Assembly (NCBI RefSeq): GCF_000504245.1
Contig: NZ_KI632509.1
Location: 3,329,751 to 3,393,750 of the forward strand
Origin: Haloechinothrix halophila YIM 93223
GTDB taxonomy: Bacteria; Actinomycetota; Actinomycetes; Mycobacteriales; Pseudonocardiaceae
Reading direction: 5' to 3'
DNA length: 64,000 bases
Part shown: in pieces, positions 41,000 to 48,952 of the stretch
Position numbering within the stretch: position 1 is the stretch's first letter
Layout of the letters: the number at the start of each line of letters is the position of its first letter
Notes under the pieces: generated by a model
Told to the model about the DNA's origin: nothing
The model's input: only the letters and a program-made list of their open reading frames with translations
Database searches by the model: none
Program-made: the position numbers and the translations under genes

Positions 41000-43336
41000 A
41001 TGACCGAGCAGGTAAGGGTGATCGTCGGGGTGGACGGCTCCGGCCGCAGCCACCGGCTCCGGCAGCTCGCTGCCCAGCACAGCGGCCCGGTCCGCGCGGT
41101 CGAGCCCACGACGACGACCGACGAACTCGACCGCCTGCTCGCCAGCGTCGCCAGCTCCGCCGACGGCACCCTCGTCATGGTCGACGACGCCCACCTGCTC
41201 GGACCGGAGCCGCTGCGGCAGCTGACCACGGCGGCGGCCAACGGCATCGACGTCGCCGCGACCAGACGGCCGTCGTTGCCCTCAGCTGAGCTGGCCGCGC
41301 TGGATGCCACGCTGTCCGCGCGGGGCATCCTGGAACGGCTCGCCCCGCTGGACGAGGCCGCCGTTGCCGCGCTGCTCCCCCGCGCCGCGACACCCGCCGC
41401 GGTACGCGACGCGACCGGGGGCCTGCCCGCGCTGGTCACGGCGGTGTCCCCGGACGATCCCACCAGCGCGCCCCCGGCACTCGTCGCCCGCGTGCAACGC
41501 ATCCTCACGCTGCTCGGCGCCGAGGCCACACGACTGGCGCAACTGCTCGCGCTCGGCATCGACCTGCCGGACGACGTCCGCTGCCACGCACTCGGCATCG
41601 AACGGACGACGCTGGCCGATGCGATGCGCGCGTTACGCGACGCCGGCCTGCTCGCCGAGGACGCCGACCACCTGATCCCGGTGATCGAGCACGCGGTGCG
41701 CGCCGAACTCGCACCCGCCGAAGTCCGCGCGCGACACGCCGACGCCGCCCACGCCCTGCTCGCCCGTGGCGGCACTCCCGTCGCGGTGGCGGACGCGTTG
41801 ACCGCCGCCGACGCGCGCGGCCCAACCGCGACCGAGGCGTACACCCGCGCCGCCGACACCCTGCGCTTCACCGACCCGGCGTCAGCGGCCCGCTGGTACG
41901 ACCGCGCCCTCGACGCTGGCGCCGACCCCGACGCACTCGCGCTCGGCAGGGCCGAGGCCGCGGCCGCGCTCGGCGAGCCGATCGACCCCGACCTCCGTGC
42001 GGACTCACCGCAGCAGCGTCAGCGCAGAGCATTGCTCACTGGTGCGAGCGCTGCTCACGACGGCAGGCAGGACCGTGCCGCACAGGCACTGCTCGCGGCG
42101 GACGCACCGGGTCCGGTTCTGGCGGTCCCCGCCCTGGTGGCGACCGGCGACCTCGACGCAGCCCGCGAGGCCGCCAGCGGTGACGCCGCGCCGAGCCTGC
42201 GGCTGCTGGCGGATGCCGTGCTCGCACTGCCGGAGCCGGTCGCGGCTCTACCCGCGCTGATCGAGGCAGCCGAGGCAGCCGAACGCGCCCACCCGGAGTA
42301 CGTGCTGCCGGACACACCGCACGCTATCGGGGCGCTCGCCGCCGTCACCGCGGGAGACGTCGCGACCGCGGAGCACCTGCTGGACCGTGCGCTTCGCACG
42401 AACATCGGCGGGCCGGTCGCCACCGCGCGGCACCGCATCCTGCTCACCTGGGTCCGGCTGCGCACCGGGCGTTTCGAATCGGCCGTCGCCGAGCTACCAC
42501 GGCTCAGCCAGCTCAAGCTCGGCGCGCGGGACCAGATGCTGCTCGCAGCGCTGACAGCCGGCCTGGCCCGGCGCACCGGCGACATCGCGCAGCTGCGCGC
42601 CGCGTGGGAGCACGCCGAGCCGGTGCTCGCCCGCCGCGCGGCCGACCTCACGCACATCGAACCGATTGAGGAGCTGCTGGTCGCGGCGGCACGGCTCACA
42701 CAGCACGACCGGACCGCCGCGACACTCAGCCACCTGCGGGCCATGCTCGAGGGCTGCGGGCGTCCCCCGGCGTGGGCGGTCACGCTCGGCTGGCTCCGCT
42801 GCCAACTCGCCGTCGCGACCGAGGACGCGCAGGCCGCGGCCGACGCCGCACGCGAGATCGCCGCCGTTCACGCACCAGGACGCAGACAACAGGCACAGCA
42901 GGACGCCGCACGCCGCTGGGCCGACATCCTGGTCGGCACGGTCGACGCCGACGCCGTGCTCGCCGCTGCCGCCGACCTAGCGGCAGGAGAACTGCCCTGG
43001 GAGGCGTCCAGGCTCGCGGGCGGCGCGGCGATCAGGACATCCGACCCGGCAACGGCGCGGCGGCTGCTGGAACGCGCGCGCGAGCTAGCCGACCTCGACG
43101 CGCTCACCGGTGACGAAGCCGCTGGCGCACGCACCAGCACGCTGTCCGAGCGTGAGGCCGACGTGGCGCGGCTCGTGCTGGCTGGCCGCACCCACCGGGA
43201 AATCGGCGCACAGCTCTACGTCGCCCCCAAGACCGTCGAACACCACGTCGCGCGGATCCGCACCAAGCTCGGTGCGACCAGCAGGGCCGAGCTGCTCGCC
43301 GCGCTGCGCGCTGAACTGGGCCACGACCAGGCGTAA
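41000..43336 (+). CDS. LuxR-family MalT/IniR-like regulator
   Basis: 778-aa large LuxR-type regulator. The N-terminal STAND-like NTPase has a Walker A of the form GVDGSGRSH with Arg in place of the usual Lys, and Walker B in TLVMVDDAHLL. Long alpha-helical, TPR-like repeats follow (about 170-690). The C-terminal LuxR HTH (about 710-770) reads LSEREADVARLVLAGRTHREIG with VAPKTVEHHVARIRTKLG. In mycobacteria a regulator of this type (IniR) controls iniBAC; here iniB is the next gene on the same strand. The missing Walker Lys suggests impaired ATP hydrolysis, or binding without turnover. Confidence 0.87.
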   Translation: MTEQVRVIVGVDGSGRSHRLRQLAAQHSGPVRAVEPTTTTDELDRLLASVASSADGTLVMVDDAHLLGPEPLRQLTTAAANGIDVAATRRPSLPSAELAALDATLSARGILERLAPLDEAAVAALLPRAATPAAVRDATGGLPALVTAVSPDDPTSAPPALVARVQRILTLLGAEATRLAQLLALGIDLPDDVRCHALGIERTTLADAMRALRDAGLLAEDADHLIPVIEHAVRAELAPAEVRARHADAAHALLARGGTPVAVADALTAADARGPTATEAYTRAADTLRFTDPASAARWYDRALDAGADPDALALGRAEAAAALGEPIDPDLRADSPQQRQRRALLTGASAAHDGRQDRAAQALLAADAPGPVLAVPALVATGDLDAAREAASGDAAPSLRLLADAVLALPEPVAALPALIEAAEAAERAHPEYVLPDTPHAIGALAAVTAGDVATAEHLLDRALRTNIGGPVATARHRILLTWVRLRTGRFESAVAELPRLSQLKLGARDQMLLAALTAGLARRTGDIAQLRAAWEHAEPVLARRAADLTHIEPIEELLVAAARLTQHDRTAATLSHLRAMLEGCGRPPAWAVTLGWLRCQLAVATEDAQAAADAAREIAAVHAPGRRQQAQQDAARRWADILVGTVDADAVLAAAADLAAGELPWEASRLAGGAAIRTSDPATARRLLERARELADLDALTGDEAAGARTSTLSEREADVARLVLAGRTHREIGAQLYVAPKTVEHHVARIRTKLGATSRAELLAALRAELGHDQA

Positions 43337-43383
43337 GGACGCCGGATGCGCCGCGAACCTTGAGGGCTTAAGCCTCTAGCCGG

Positions 43384-43420
43384 AAGCCCCCTACAGGCGT
43401 CTGCTCAGCATGGGGGTTTT
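43384..43420 (+). terminator. Terminator after the iniR-like gene
   Basis: AAGCCCCC (43384-43391) pairs with GGGGGTTTT (43412-43420), a stem of 5 G-C plus A-T/G-T pairs with a 20-nt loop and a T-tract. It separates the regulator transcript from iniB. Confidence 0.5.
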
Positions 43421-43440
43421 CCCGATGTGGCACGGGGTGG
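43416..43440 (+). promoter_or_regulatory. Possible alternative-sigma promoter for iniB
   Basis: GTTT, 15 bp, GGGTGG resembles the SigF/SigB-type pattern GTTT-N14-16-GGGTAT but deviates in the last two bases. It overlaps the terminator T-tract and lies about 73 bp before the iniB ATG. A weak call. Confidence 0.3.
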
Positions 43441-43512
43441 CGAGAACGCACTGTTGTCTCATCACCCGCTCCGCCACACCGGCAGCGGAGCACCAACTGA
43501 AGGAGACCAATC

Positions 43513-44829
43513 ATGGCAGTGGACGTCAGCTCGCAGCTCTACCAGGCGATCAAGGACATGATCAACCAGCTGTTCAACGACAAGCAGGCCGCGGCGCAGT
43601 TCGCGGAGGACCCCTTCGGCGCGGTCGCGGCGCAGGGCATCGGCGGTGACCTCGACGGGCTGGACATGCACCAGATCATCGGCGAGTGTGCCGCGGACTC
43701 GAACCTCGGCGACGGCCCGAAGCAGGCGTTGCAGAGCTACGCCAGCGGCAGCCCCGCCCCGGCCAGCTCACCGGTGAAGCCGCCACCGCAGCCCGCGAAC
43801 AACACCACGGAGGTCGTCCAGCAACTGCAGTACGCGACCTACGTGGCCCACGAAGGTGACACGAACATCCAAGAGACGATCATCGACAACAGCGTCAACA
43901 CCAACGTCGAGGGTGACGTGCACGGCGACGTCGACGTCGACTCCACCAACGTCAACGCAACCGGCGACGGCGCCATCGCGGCGGGAGACGACGTCAACGC
44001 CGCCACCGGCGAGGGCTCGCAGGTCATCGACGGCGACAACTTCGGCCAGGCCAACACCGGCGACGAGGCCGCGCTGGCCGATGACGGCAGCCAGGCCAAC
44101 ACCGGGGACAACGCCGCGGTAGCCGGCGACGACGGTCAGGCGAACACCGGCGACGGCGCGGTGCAGGCCGGCGACGACATCAACGCCCCGGTCAACACCG
44201 GCGTGAACACCGGCATCCTCGCTGACGGCAGCGTCGAGGACGCGGTCGTGGGCGACGGCAACACGGTCAACCAGGTCGACGGCAGCGCCGACGGCGCGGT
44301 CTTCGGCGACAACAGCGGCCTGGCTGGTGGCATCGACATCGACACCGGCGGTGGTGCTGGCGGGGACGCGAGCGGCACCGGTGGCGACGCGTTCGGCGGC
44401 TTCGGCGGTGACGGTGGCAGCACCGGCGACACCAGCACCGGTGGCGGTGGCCTGTTCGGCGGTTCGAACGACACCGCGGTCGGCGGCATCGGCGGGTCCG
44501 GCGGTGACGCCAATGCCACCGGCGGCGCTGGCACCGGCGGCAGCGCGGACGGCGGGCAAGGCGGCGACGTCAACCTGAACCTCAACTTCGGTGGCGGCTC
44601 GCAGACCAGCGTGCAGGACTCCATCGTGGAGGAGTCGGCCGTCAGCACCGGCGGCGACGCCAACAACGTCGCGGACAACTACGTCGACGACGGCTCGGCG
44701 GCAGCGGCGGGCGGCGACGCCAGCGGCTACAACGAGGACACCGACGTCGACGCCAGCTTCTCGGACGTGTCGACCGAGCAAGGCCCTGGCGACCAGACAC
44801 AGGAGGAATCGGACCCGGCGTCCTTGTAA
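43513..44829 (+). CDS. iniB: IniB-like repeat protein
   Basis: 438 aa. The N-terminal IniB-type domain (about 1-75) has LYQAIKDMINQLFNDKQAAAQFAEDP. The remainder is a low-complexity Asp/Asn/Gly/Ala region. It contains short acidic repeats (QANTGD..., 15-residue period near 179-223) and a Gly-rich part (TGGGAGGDASGTGGDAFGG). The Asp-Gly-rich repeats suggest a beta-solenoid or a calcium-binding surface protein. The mycobacterial IniB is Gly-rich and of unclear function, expressed with IniA/IniC under cell-wall stress. RBS AGGAGACC lies 4-5 nt before the ATG. No signal peptide is evident. Confidence 0.85.
   Translation: MAVDVSSQLYQAIKDMINQLFNDKQAAAQFAEDPFGAVAAQGIGGDLDGLDMHQIIGECAADSNLGDGPKQALQSYASGSPAPASSPVKPPPQPANNTTEVVQQLQYATYVAHEGDTNIQETIIDNSVNTNVEGDVHGDVDVDSTNVNATGDGAIAAGDDVNAATGEGSQVIDGDNFGQANTGDEAALADDGSQANTGDNAAVAGDDGQANTGDGAVQAGDDINAPVNTGVNTGILADGSVEDAVVGDGNTVNQVDGSADGAVFGDNSGLAGGIDIDTGGGAGGDASGTGGDAFGGFGGDGGSTGDTSTGGGGLFGGSNDTAVGGIGGSGGDANATGGAGTGGSADGGQGGDVNLNLNFGGGSQTSVQDSIVEESAVSTGGDANNVADNYVDDGSAAAAGGDASGYNEDTDVDASFSDVSTEQGPGDQTQEESDPASL
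44047..44181 (+). repeat. Three 45-bp (15-residue) tandem repeats in iniB
   Basis: QANTGDEAALADDGS, QANTGDNAAVAGDDG and QANTGDGAVQAGDDI are consecutive at 44047, 44092 and 44137. Two looser copies precede them (VNATGDGAIAAGDDV and NAATGEGSQVIDGDNFG). The regular period and Gly-Asp pairs fit a stacked beta-solenoid. Confidence 0.8.
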
Positions 44830-44840
44830 CCCAGAGGTCC

Positions 44841-44879
44841 CAGTGCGGGCCGGCAGGCGCACCCTGCCGGCCCGCACTG
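44841..44879. terminator. Very strong hairpin between iniB and iniA
   Basis: A perfect 17-bp stem, CAGTGCGGGCCGGCAGG / CCTGCCGGCCCGCACTG, with a 5-nt loop, 12 bp after the iniB stop. There is no U-tract. It should end or attenuate most iniB transcripts, or protect the 3' end of iniB mRNA. Confidence 0.75.
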
Positions 44880-44977
44880 CCGTCAGCAGACACCCCTCAT
44901 ACCCAACCCATCAAGCGAATTGCACGTCGATGACTGAATCACGTGACTTATTCCCTGCGAGTAGATGATGAGGCACG

Positions 44978-46822
44978 ATGATGGCCATGGCATCCCAGCC
45001 CGCGGGTAAGGAGGCGGTCGCGCGGGCCACCGCCGCGGTAGCGGCAGGCATCAAAGCCTGCGAGGCCTATGACCGGCCCGACTTGGCGAAACGGCTGGAG
45101 CGCGCGGCGACGTCACTGGCGGAACCGAGCGTGCCCGTCGTGGTCGTCGGCGAGTTCAAGCAAGGTAAGAGTTCATTGGTGAACGCACTGGTCGGTGCGA
45201 ACATCTGCCCGGTGGACGACGACGTCGCCACCGCCATCCCCACCTCGGTCAGCTACGGCGAGCAGCAACGCGCGGAGCTGATCTTCGAGGGCGAGCCCCC
45301 GGCGCGCGAGCCCATCGACCTCGGCGACGTCCGGCGCTGGGTGGTGGAGTCCGACCCGGTGACCGCCGCCGTCGAACCGGAACCGCAGGACACGAACCGC
45401 GGCCGCCCGGTCGGCGCCGAGGTGACCCTGCCGCGCAAACTGCTCTCCGGCGGGCTGACGCTGGTGGACACCCCCGGCGTCGGCGGGCTCGGCTCAGCAC
45501 ATGCCGCCGCGAGCCTGGCCGCCGCGTCCATGGCCGACGCGCTGGTGTTCGTCACCGACGCCTCGCAGGAGCTGACCGCCAGCGAGCGGGACTTCCTGAT
45601 CAAGGCGCGTAACCTGTGCTCTGCGGTGGTGTGCGTGCTGACCAAGACCGACTTCTATCCGCGCTGGCGCACCATCGCCGAACTGAACGCCAAACATCTG
45701 CGTGATCTGGGCGATCCGCCGATTATCCCGGTGTCGTCCACCCTGCGGTCCCAGGCTGCGGCGACCGGCGACACCGCCCTGAACGCCGAGTCCGGCTTTC
45801 CCGAGCTGGTGACGTTCCTGACCGCGCAGGTCGGCGGCGCCGCGGCGCAGCGAAGGGCCGCCACGGCGGCGGGTGAGGTGGCGACCGCGTGCACCCAGAT
45901 CGAGGCGCAGTTCGAGGCCGAACGCTCCGCACTCGACAATCCCAAGCAGGCCAAGCGGGTCGTCGCCGAGCTCACCGAGGCCAAGGAACGCGCCTCAGCG
46001 CTGAAGTCCGCCGCCGCGAAGTGGAGCCAGACGCTCACCGACGGCGTCACGGACCTGACCTCCGACATCGAGCACGACCTACGCGGCAGAATCCGCACGG
46101 TGCTGCAGGAAGCCAGCGACGCGATCGACGAGAGCGACCCGGCCGACACCTGGCACGAGATGGAGGCGTGGCTGGAAGCGCGGGTGGCGCACGAGCTGAT
46201 CGAGAACTACACCATGCTCCGCGACCGGGCGATCGAGCTGAGCGAGCGCGTGGGCGAGCACTTCCGGGAGGCGTCCGGCGGAGTGCTCGACGCGATCGCG
46301 GTGCGCAATCCTGAGCCGATGCTGGCGGGGGCGAAGATCGACCACAAGATCGAACTGGAGCGGATGAAGGTCGGCAAGCAGGCCATGGTCGCACTCAAGA
46401 GCGCCTACGGTGGCGCGATCATGTTCGTCATGCTCGGCACCCTGACCGGGATCTCACTGGGGCCGATCGCGCTCGGCATCGGCCTCGTCATGGGCCGCAA
46501 GGGGCTGCGCGACGAGAAGAAACGGCAGCGCAACGCACGGCAGTCGCAGGCGAAGAACGCCGTCCGCCGCTACTGCGACGAAGTCAGCTTCGTCGCGCAG
46601 AAGGACTCCCGAGACACCATACGCAGAATTCAGCGTGAGCTGCGGGACTACTACACCGGACTCGCCGACGAGTTCAACACGTCCAACGCGGCGGCGCTGC
46701 AGCGCGCGAACGAGGCGGCGGCACGCACCAAATCCGAGCGCACCAAGCGGCTCTCCGACATCGACGCCGAGATGGCCCGCTTGAAGCAGCTGCGCGAGCA
46801 CGCCATGGCGGTGACGTCGTGA
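44978..46822 (+). CDS. iniA: IniA-like dynamin-family GTPase
   Basis: 614-aa bacterial dynamin-like protein. The GTPase domain has G1 VVGEFKQGKSSLVNALV (about 57-73), switch Thr in VATAIPTSVS, G3 DTPGVGGLGS and G4 LTKTD. Helical neck/trunk segments follow (about 290-460), then a hydrophobic membrane-inserting stretch (about 463-500, AYGGAIMFVMLGTLTGISLGPIALGIGL in parts) and a basic helical tail. Mycobacterial IniA remodels and fissions membranes and protects against cell-wall drugs. ATGs also occur at 44981 and 44987. It is coupled to iniC by a GTGA overlap. Confidence 0.9.
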   Translation: MMAMASQPAGKEAVARATAAVAAGIKACEAYDRPDLAKRLERAATSLAEPSVPVVVVGEFKQGKSSLVNALVGANICPVDDDVATAIPTSVSYGEQQRAELIFEGEPPAREPIDLGDVRRWVVESDPVTAAVEPEPQDTNRGRPVGAEVTLPRKLLSGGLTLVDTPGVGGLGSAHAAASLAAASMADALVFVTDASQELTASERDFLIKARNLCSAVVCVLTKTDFYPRWRTIAELNAKHLRDLGDPPIIPVSSTLRSQAAATGDTALNAESGFPELVTFLTAQVGGAAAQRRAATAAGEVATACTQIEAQFEAERSALDNPKQAKRVVAELTEAKERASALKSAAAKWSQTLTDGVTDLTSDIEHDLRGRIRTVLQEASDAIDESDPADTWHEMEAWLEARVAHELIENYTMLRDRAIELSERVGEHFREASGGVLDAIAVRNPEPMLAGAKIDHKIELERMKVGKQAMVALKSAYGGAIMFVMLGTLTGISLGPIALGIGLVMGRKGLRDEKKRQRNARQSQAKNAVRRYCDEVSFVAQKDSRDTIRRIQRELRDYYTGLADEFNTSNAAALQRANEAAARTKSERTKRLSDIDAEMARLKQLREHAMAVTS

Positions 46823-48300
46823 CCGGCCTGCTCGACGACACCAGGGCGGCACTGGCCCGCGCCATCAACGTCTATGCCGGCACCGAGGATGGCGATCGGC
46901 TCACCCAGCTTCGCACCCGGCTGGACGAGCCACTACGGGTCGCGGTGGCCGGCCGGATCAAGGCGGGTAAATCGACGCTGCTCAACGCGCTGGTCGGCGA
47001 ACGTCTCGCACCGACCGACGCCGGGGAGTGCACCCGCATCGTCACCTGGTACGCCGATGGTCACACCTACCGAGTGACCGCCGAGATGACCGACGGGGAA
47101 CAGCAGCAACTCACCTTCCACCGCGACGAGGGCGTCATCGACGTCGACTTAGGCGGGCTGCCACCGGAGAAGGTCACCCGGCTGCTGGTCACGTGGCCGT
47201 CCGCGCGATTGCGCACGGCGACATTGATCGACACCCCCGGCATCGGCTCGCTGTCGGAGTCGGTCGCCCAGCGGACCTGGGATCTGCTCTCCCCATCCGA
47301 CAGTGACACTGCCGAGGCGCCCGCCGACGCCGTGCTCTACCTGTTGCGGCACCTGCACTCACACGACCTGGAGTTCCTGCGCGCGTTCCACGACACCGAG
47401 GTATCGCAGCCGAACCCGGTGAACGCGATCGGCGTGCTGTCGCGGGCGGACGAGATCGGCGTCGGCAAGCTGGACTCGATGACGTCGGCTGGCAAGATCG
47501 CCGCTCGGATGGCGACCGACCCGGTGGTGCGGACGGTGGTGCAAACCGTGGTGCCGGTGGCTGGCCTGCTCGCCGAGACGGCCGCGACGCTGACCGAGAC
47601 CGAGGTCGCGCAGCTGCGGCGGGTCGCTGAGCTGCCGGTCGCCGACGCCGACGCGCTGCTGCTGACCGCCGACCGATTCGCGACCAGGATGCCCGAGCTG
47701 GGGCTGACATCGACCGAGCGCGAGGAGCTGCTCGACCGGTTCGGGCTGTTCGGCATCCGGCTAGCGACCAGCGTGCTGCGGCACCGGGTGGCGGCAACGG
47801 CGACCGAGTTGGCGGCGGTGCTGACCGAGCGCAGCGGCGTCGGCGAGCTGAACGAGCTGCTCCGATCGCTGTTCTTCGATCGCAGGGACGTCCTCAAGAG
47901 CCGGTCGGTGCTGGCCGCCCTCGACGCGCTGACACGGGCTTCGCCGCGGCCGGGCAGCGAGGCGGTGGCAGCCGACGTAGAGCGGATCATGGCCTCGGCG
48001 CATCCGTTCCAGGAGCTGCGTGTGCTCTCCGCGATCCGCGCGGGATGGGTGACCGGCAAACCCGCCGTGCTCGATGACCTGGAGCACCTCATCGGCGGCG
48101 CGGGCGCTGGCATTTCGCAACGGCTGCGGCTATCAGACGATGAGGGTCACGACGCGCTGGTCGCGGCGGCCGCCGAGGCGCTTGACCGGTGGCAGCGGCG
48201 TGCGGAGAACCCGCTGACCCGGCACCAGCTGGCCGTCGCCGCGCGCGTGGCGATCCGCTCCTGCGAGGGGATGCTCAGCGAGTTGGGGCGGTCGTCGTGA
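46819..48300 (+). CDS. iniC: IniC-like dynamin-family GTPase
   Basis: 493-aa dynamin-like GTPase. G1 is VAGRIKAGKSTLLNALVG, with switch Thr in DAGECTRIVTW and G3 LIDTPGIGSLSE. A degenerate G4 (LSRADEIG in place of NKxD) precedes a helical C-terminal half without the long hydrophobic insertion of IniA. Together with IniA it probably forms a paired membrane-remodelling machine. The GTG start overlaps the iniA stop (GTGA). It converges with the acidic protein gene 11 bp downstream. Confidence 0.9.
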   Translation: MTGLLDDTRAALARAINVYAGTEDGDRLTQLRTRLDEPLRVAVAGRIKAGKSTLLNALVGERLAPTDAGECTRIVTWYADGHTYRVTAEMTDGEQQQLTFHRDEGVIDVDLGGLPPEKVTRLLVTWPSARLRTATLIDTPGIGSLSESVAQRTWDLLSPSDSDTAEAPADAVLYLLRHLHSHDLEFLRAFHDTEVSQPNPVNAIGVLSRADEIGVGKLDSMTSAGKIAARMATDPVVRTVVQTVVPVAGLLAETAATLTETEVAQLRRVAELPVADADALLLTADRFATRMPELGLTSTEREELLDRFGLFGIRLATSVLRHRVAATATELAAVLTERSGVGELNELLRSLFFDRRDVLKSRSVLAALDALTRASPRPGSEAVAADVERIMASAHPFQELRVLSAIRAGWVTGKPAVLDDLEHLIGGAGAGISQRLRLSDDEGHDALVAAAAEALDRWQRRAENPLTRHQLAVAARVAIRSCEGMLSELGRSS

Positions 48301-48311
48301 GCACGCCCAGA

Positions 48312-48860
48312 TCAGTCACCAGTGAAGCCGGTCTCGTCCGCGGCCCCGGCGCCCGGCTCCTCGCCATCGTCCAGGTTCGCCGAACCGGTGCCGAACAGCT
48401 CCGGCAGCTCGTCCCCCTGCGCCTCGACGTCGGGCTCGGGCAGCGGCGCTGCGCCTTCCGGCCCAGCCAGCCCCGCCGCGTCCCCTGCCACCTCGCCGAC
48501 GTCCGCCGCACCGCTGCCGAAGTCCAGGTCGTCGCTGCCAGCGCCGAACGCGATTCCCAGCGTCTCGCCGGGCTCGGCTGCCACCGCGTCGAGCTCGTCG
48601 ATGTCCCCGCTTGGCGCGCTGGCCAGCAGCGAGAGCGCCTCAGCCAGATCTGCGTCCTCGCCCGCCTCGTGCGCCATGACGAACGGCGCGAGGTGTTCGG
48701 CCACCGCGATGTCGGCGGTGCCCGCGTAGTGCGCGAGCGCGTCGCCGAGCAGATCGACGGGCAGATCGTGTCCTGCGTCGCGCAGGGCGGCGACCGGGTC
48801 ATCGAGCGCACCACGGGACAGCGCGTCGAAAACCTCATGCAACGGGCGAGCGGAATCCAT
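48312..48860 (-). CDS. Acidic protein with an IniB-like N-terminal module
   Basis: 182 aa, strongly acidic. The first 65 residues (LHEVFDALSRGALDDPVAALRDAG, then LPVDLLGDALAHYA) resemble the short helical IniB N-terminal unit. The rest is low-complexity Asp/Glu/Gly/Ala (DIDELDAVAAEPGETLG, PEPDVEAQGDELPELFG). It could be a partner or competitor of IniB. The ATG at 48860 has GGTGGT upstream. It is divergent from the Hsp70-like gene across 92 bp. Confidence 0.7.
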   Translation of the reverse strand: MDSARPLHEVFDALSRGALDDPVAALRDAGHDLPVDLLGDALAHYAGTADIAVAEHLAPFVMAHEAGEDADLAEALSLLASAPSGDIDELDAVAAEPGETLGIAFGAGSDDLDFGSGAADVGEVAGDAAGLAGPEGAAPLPEPDVEAQGDELPELFGTGSANLDDGEEPGAGAADETGFTGD

Positions 48861-48952
48861 ACCACCACGGTAGGCGCCGCACGCGCGCCCTGCTTCGGGG
48901 ACATCCCCCGCGCCACCCCCATTCACCCGCCACCGGATGACACGGAGCACTG

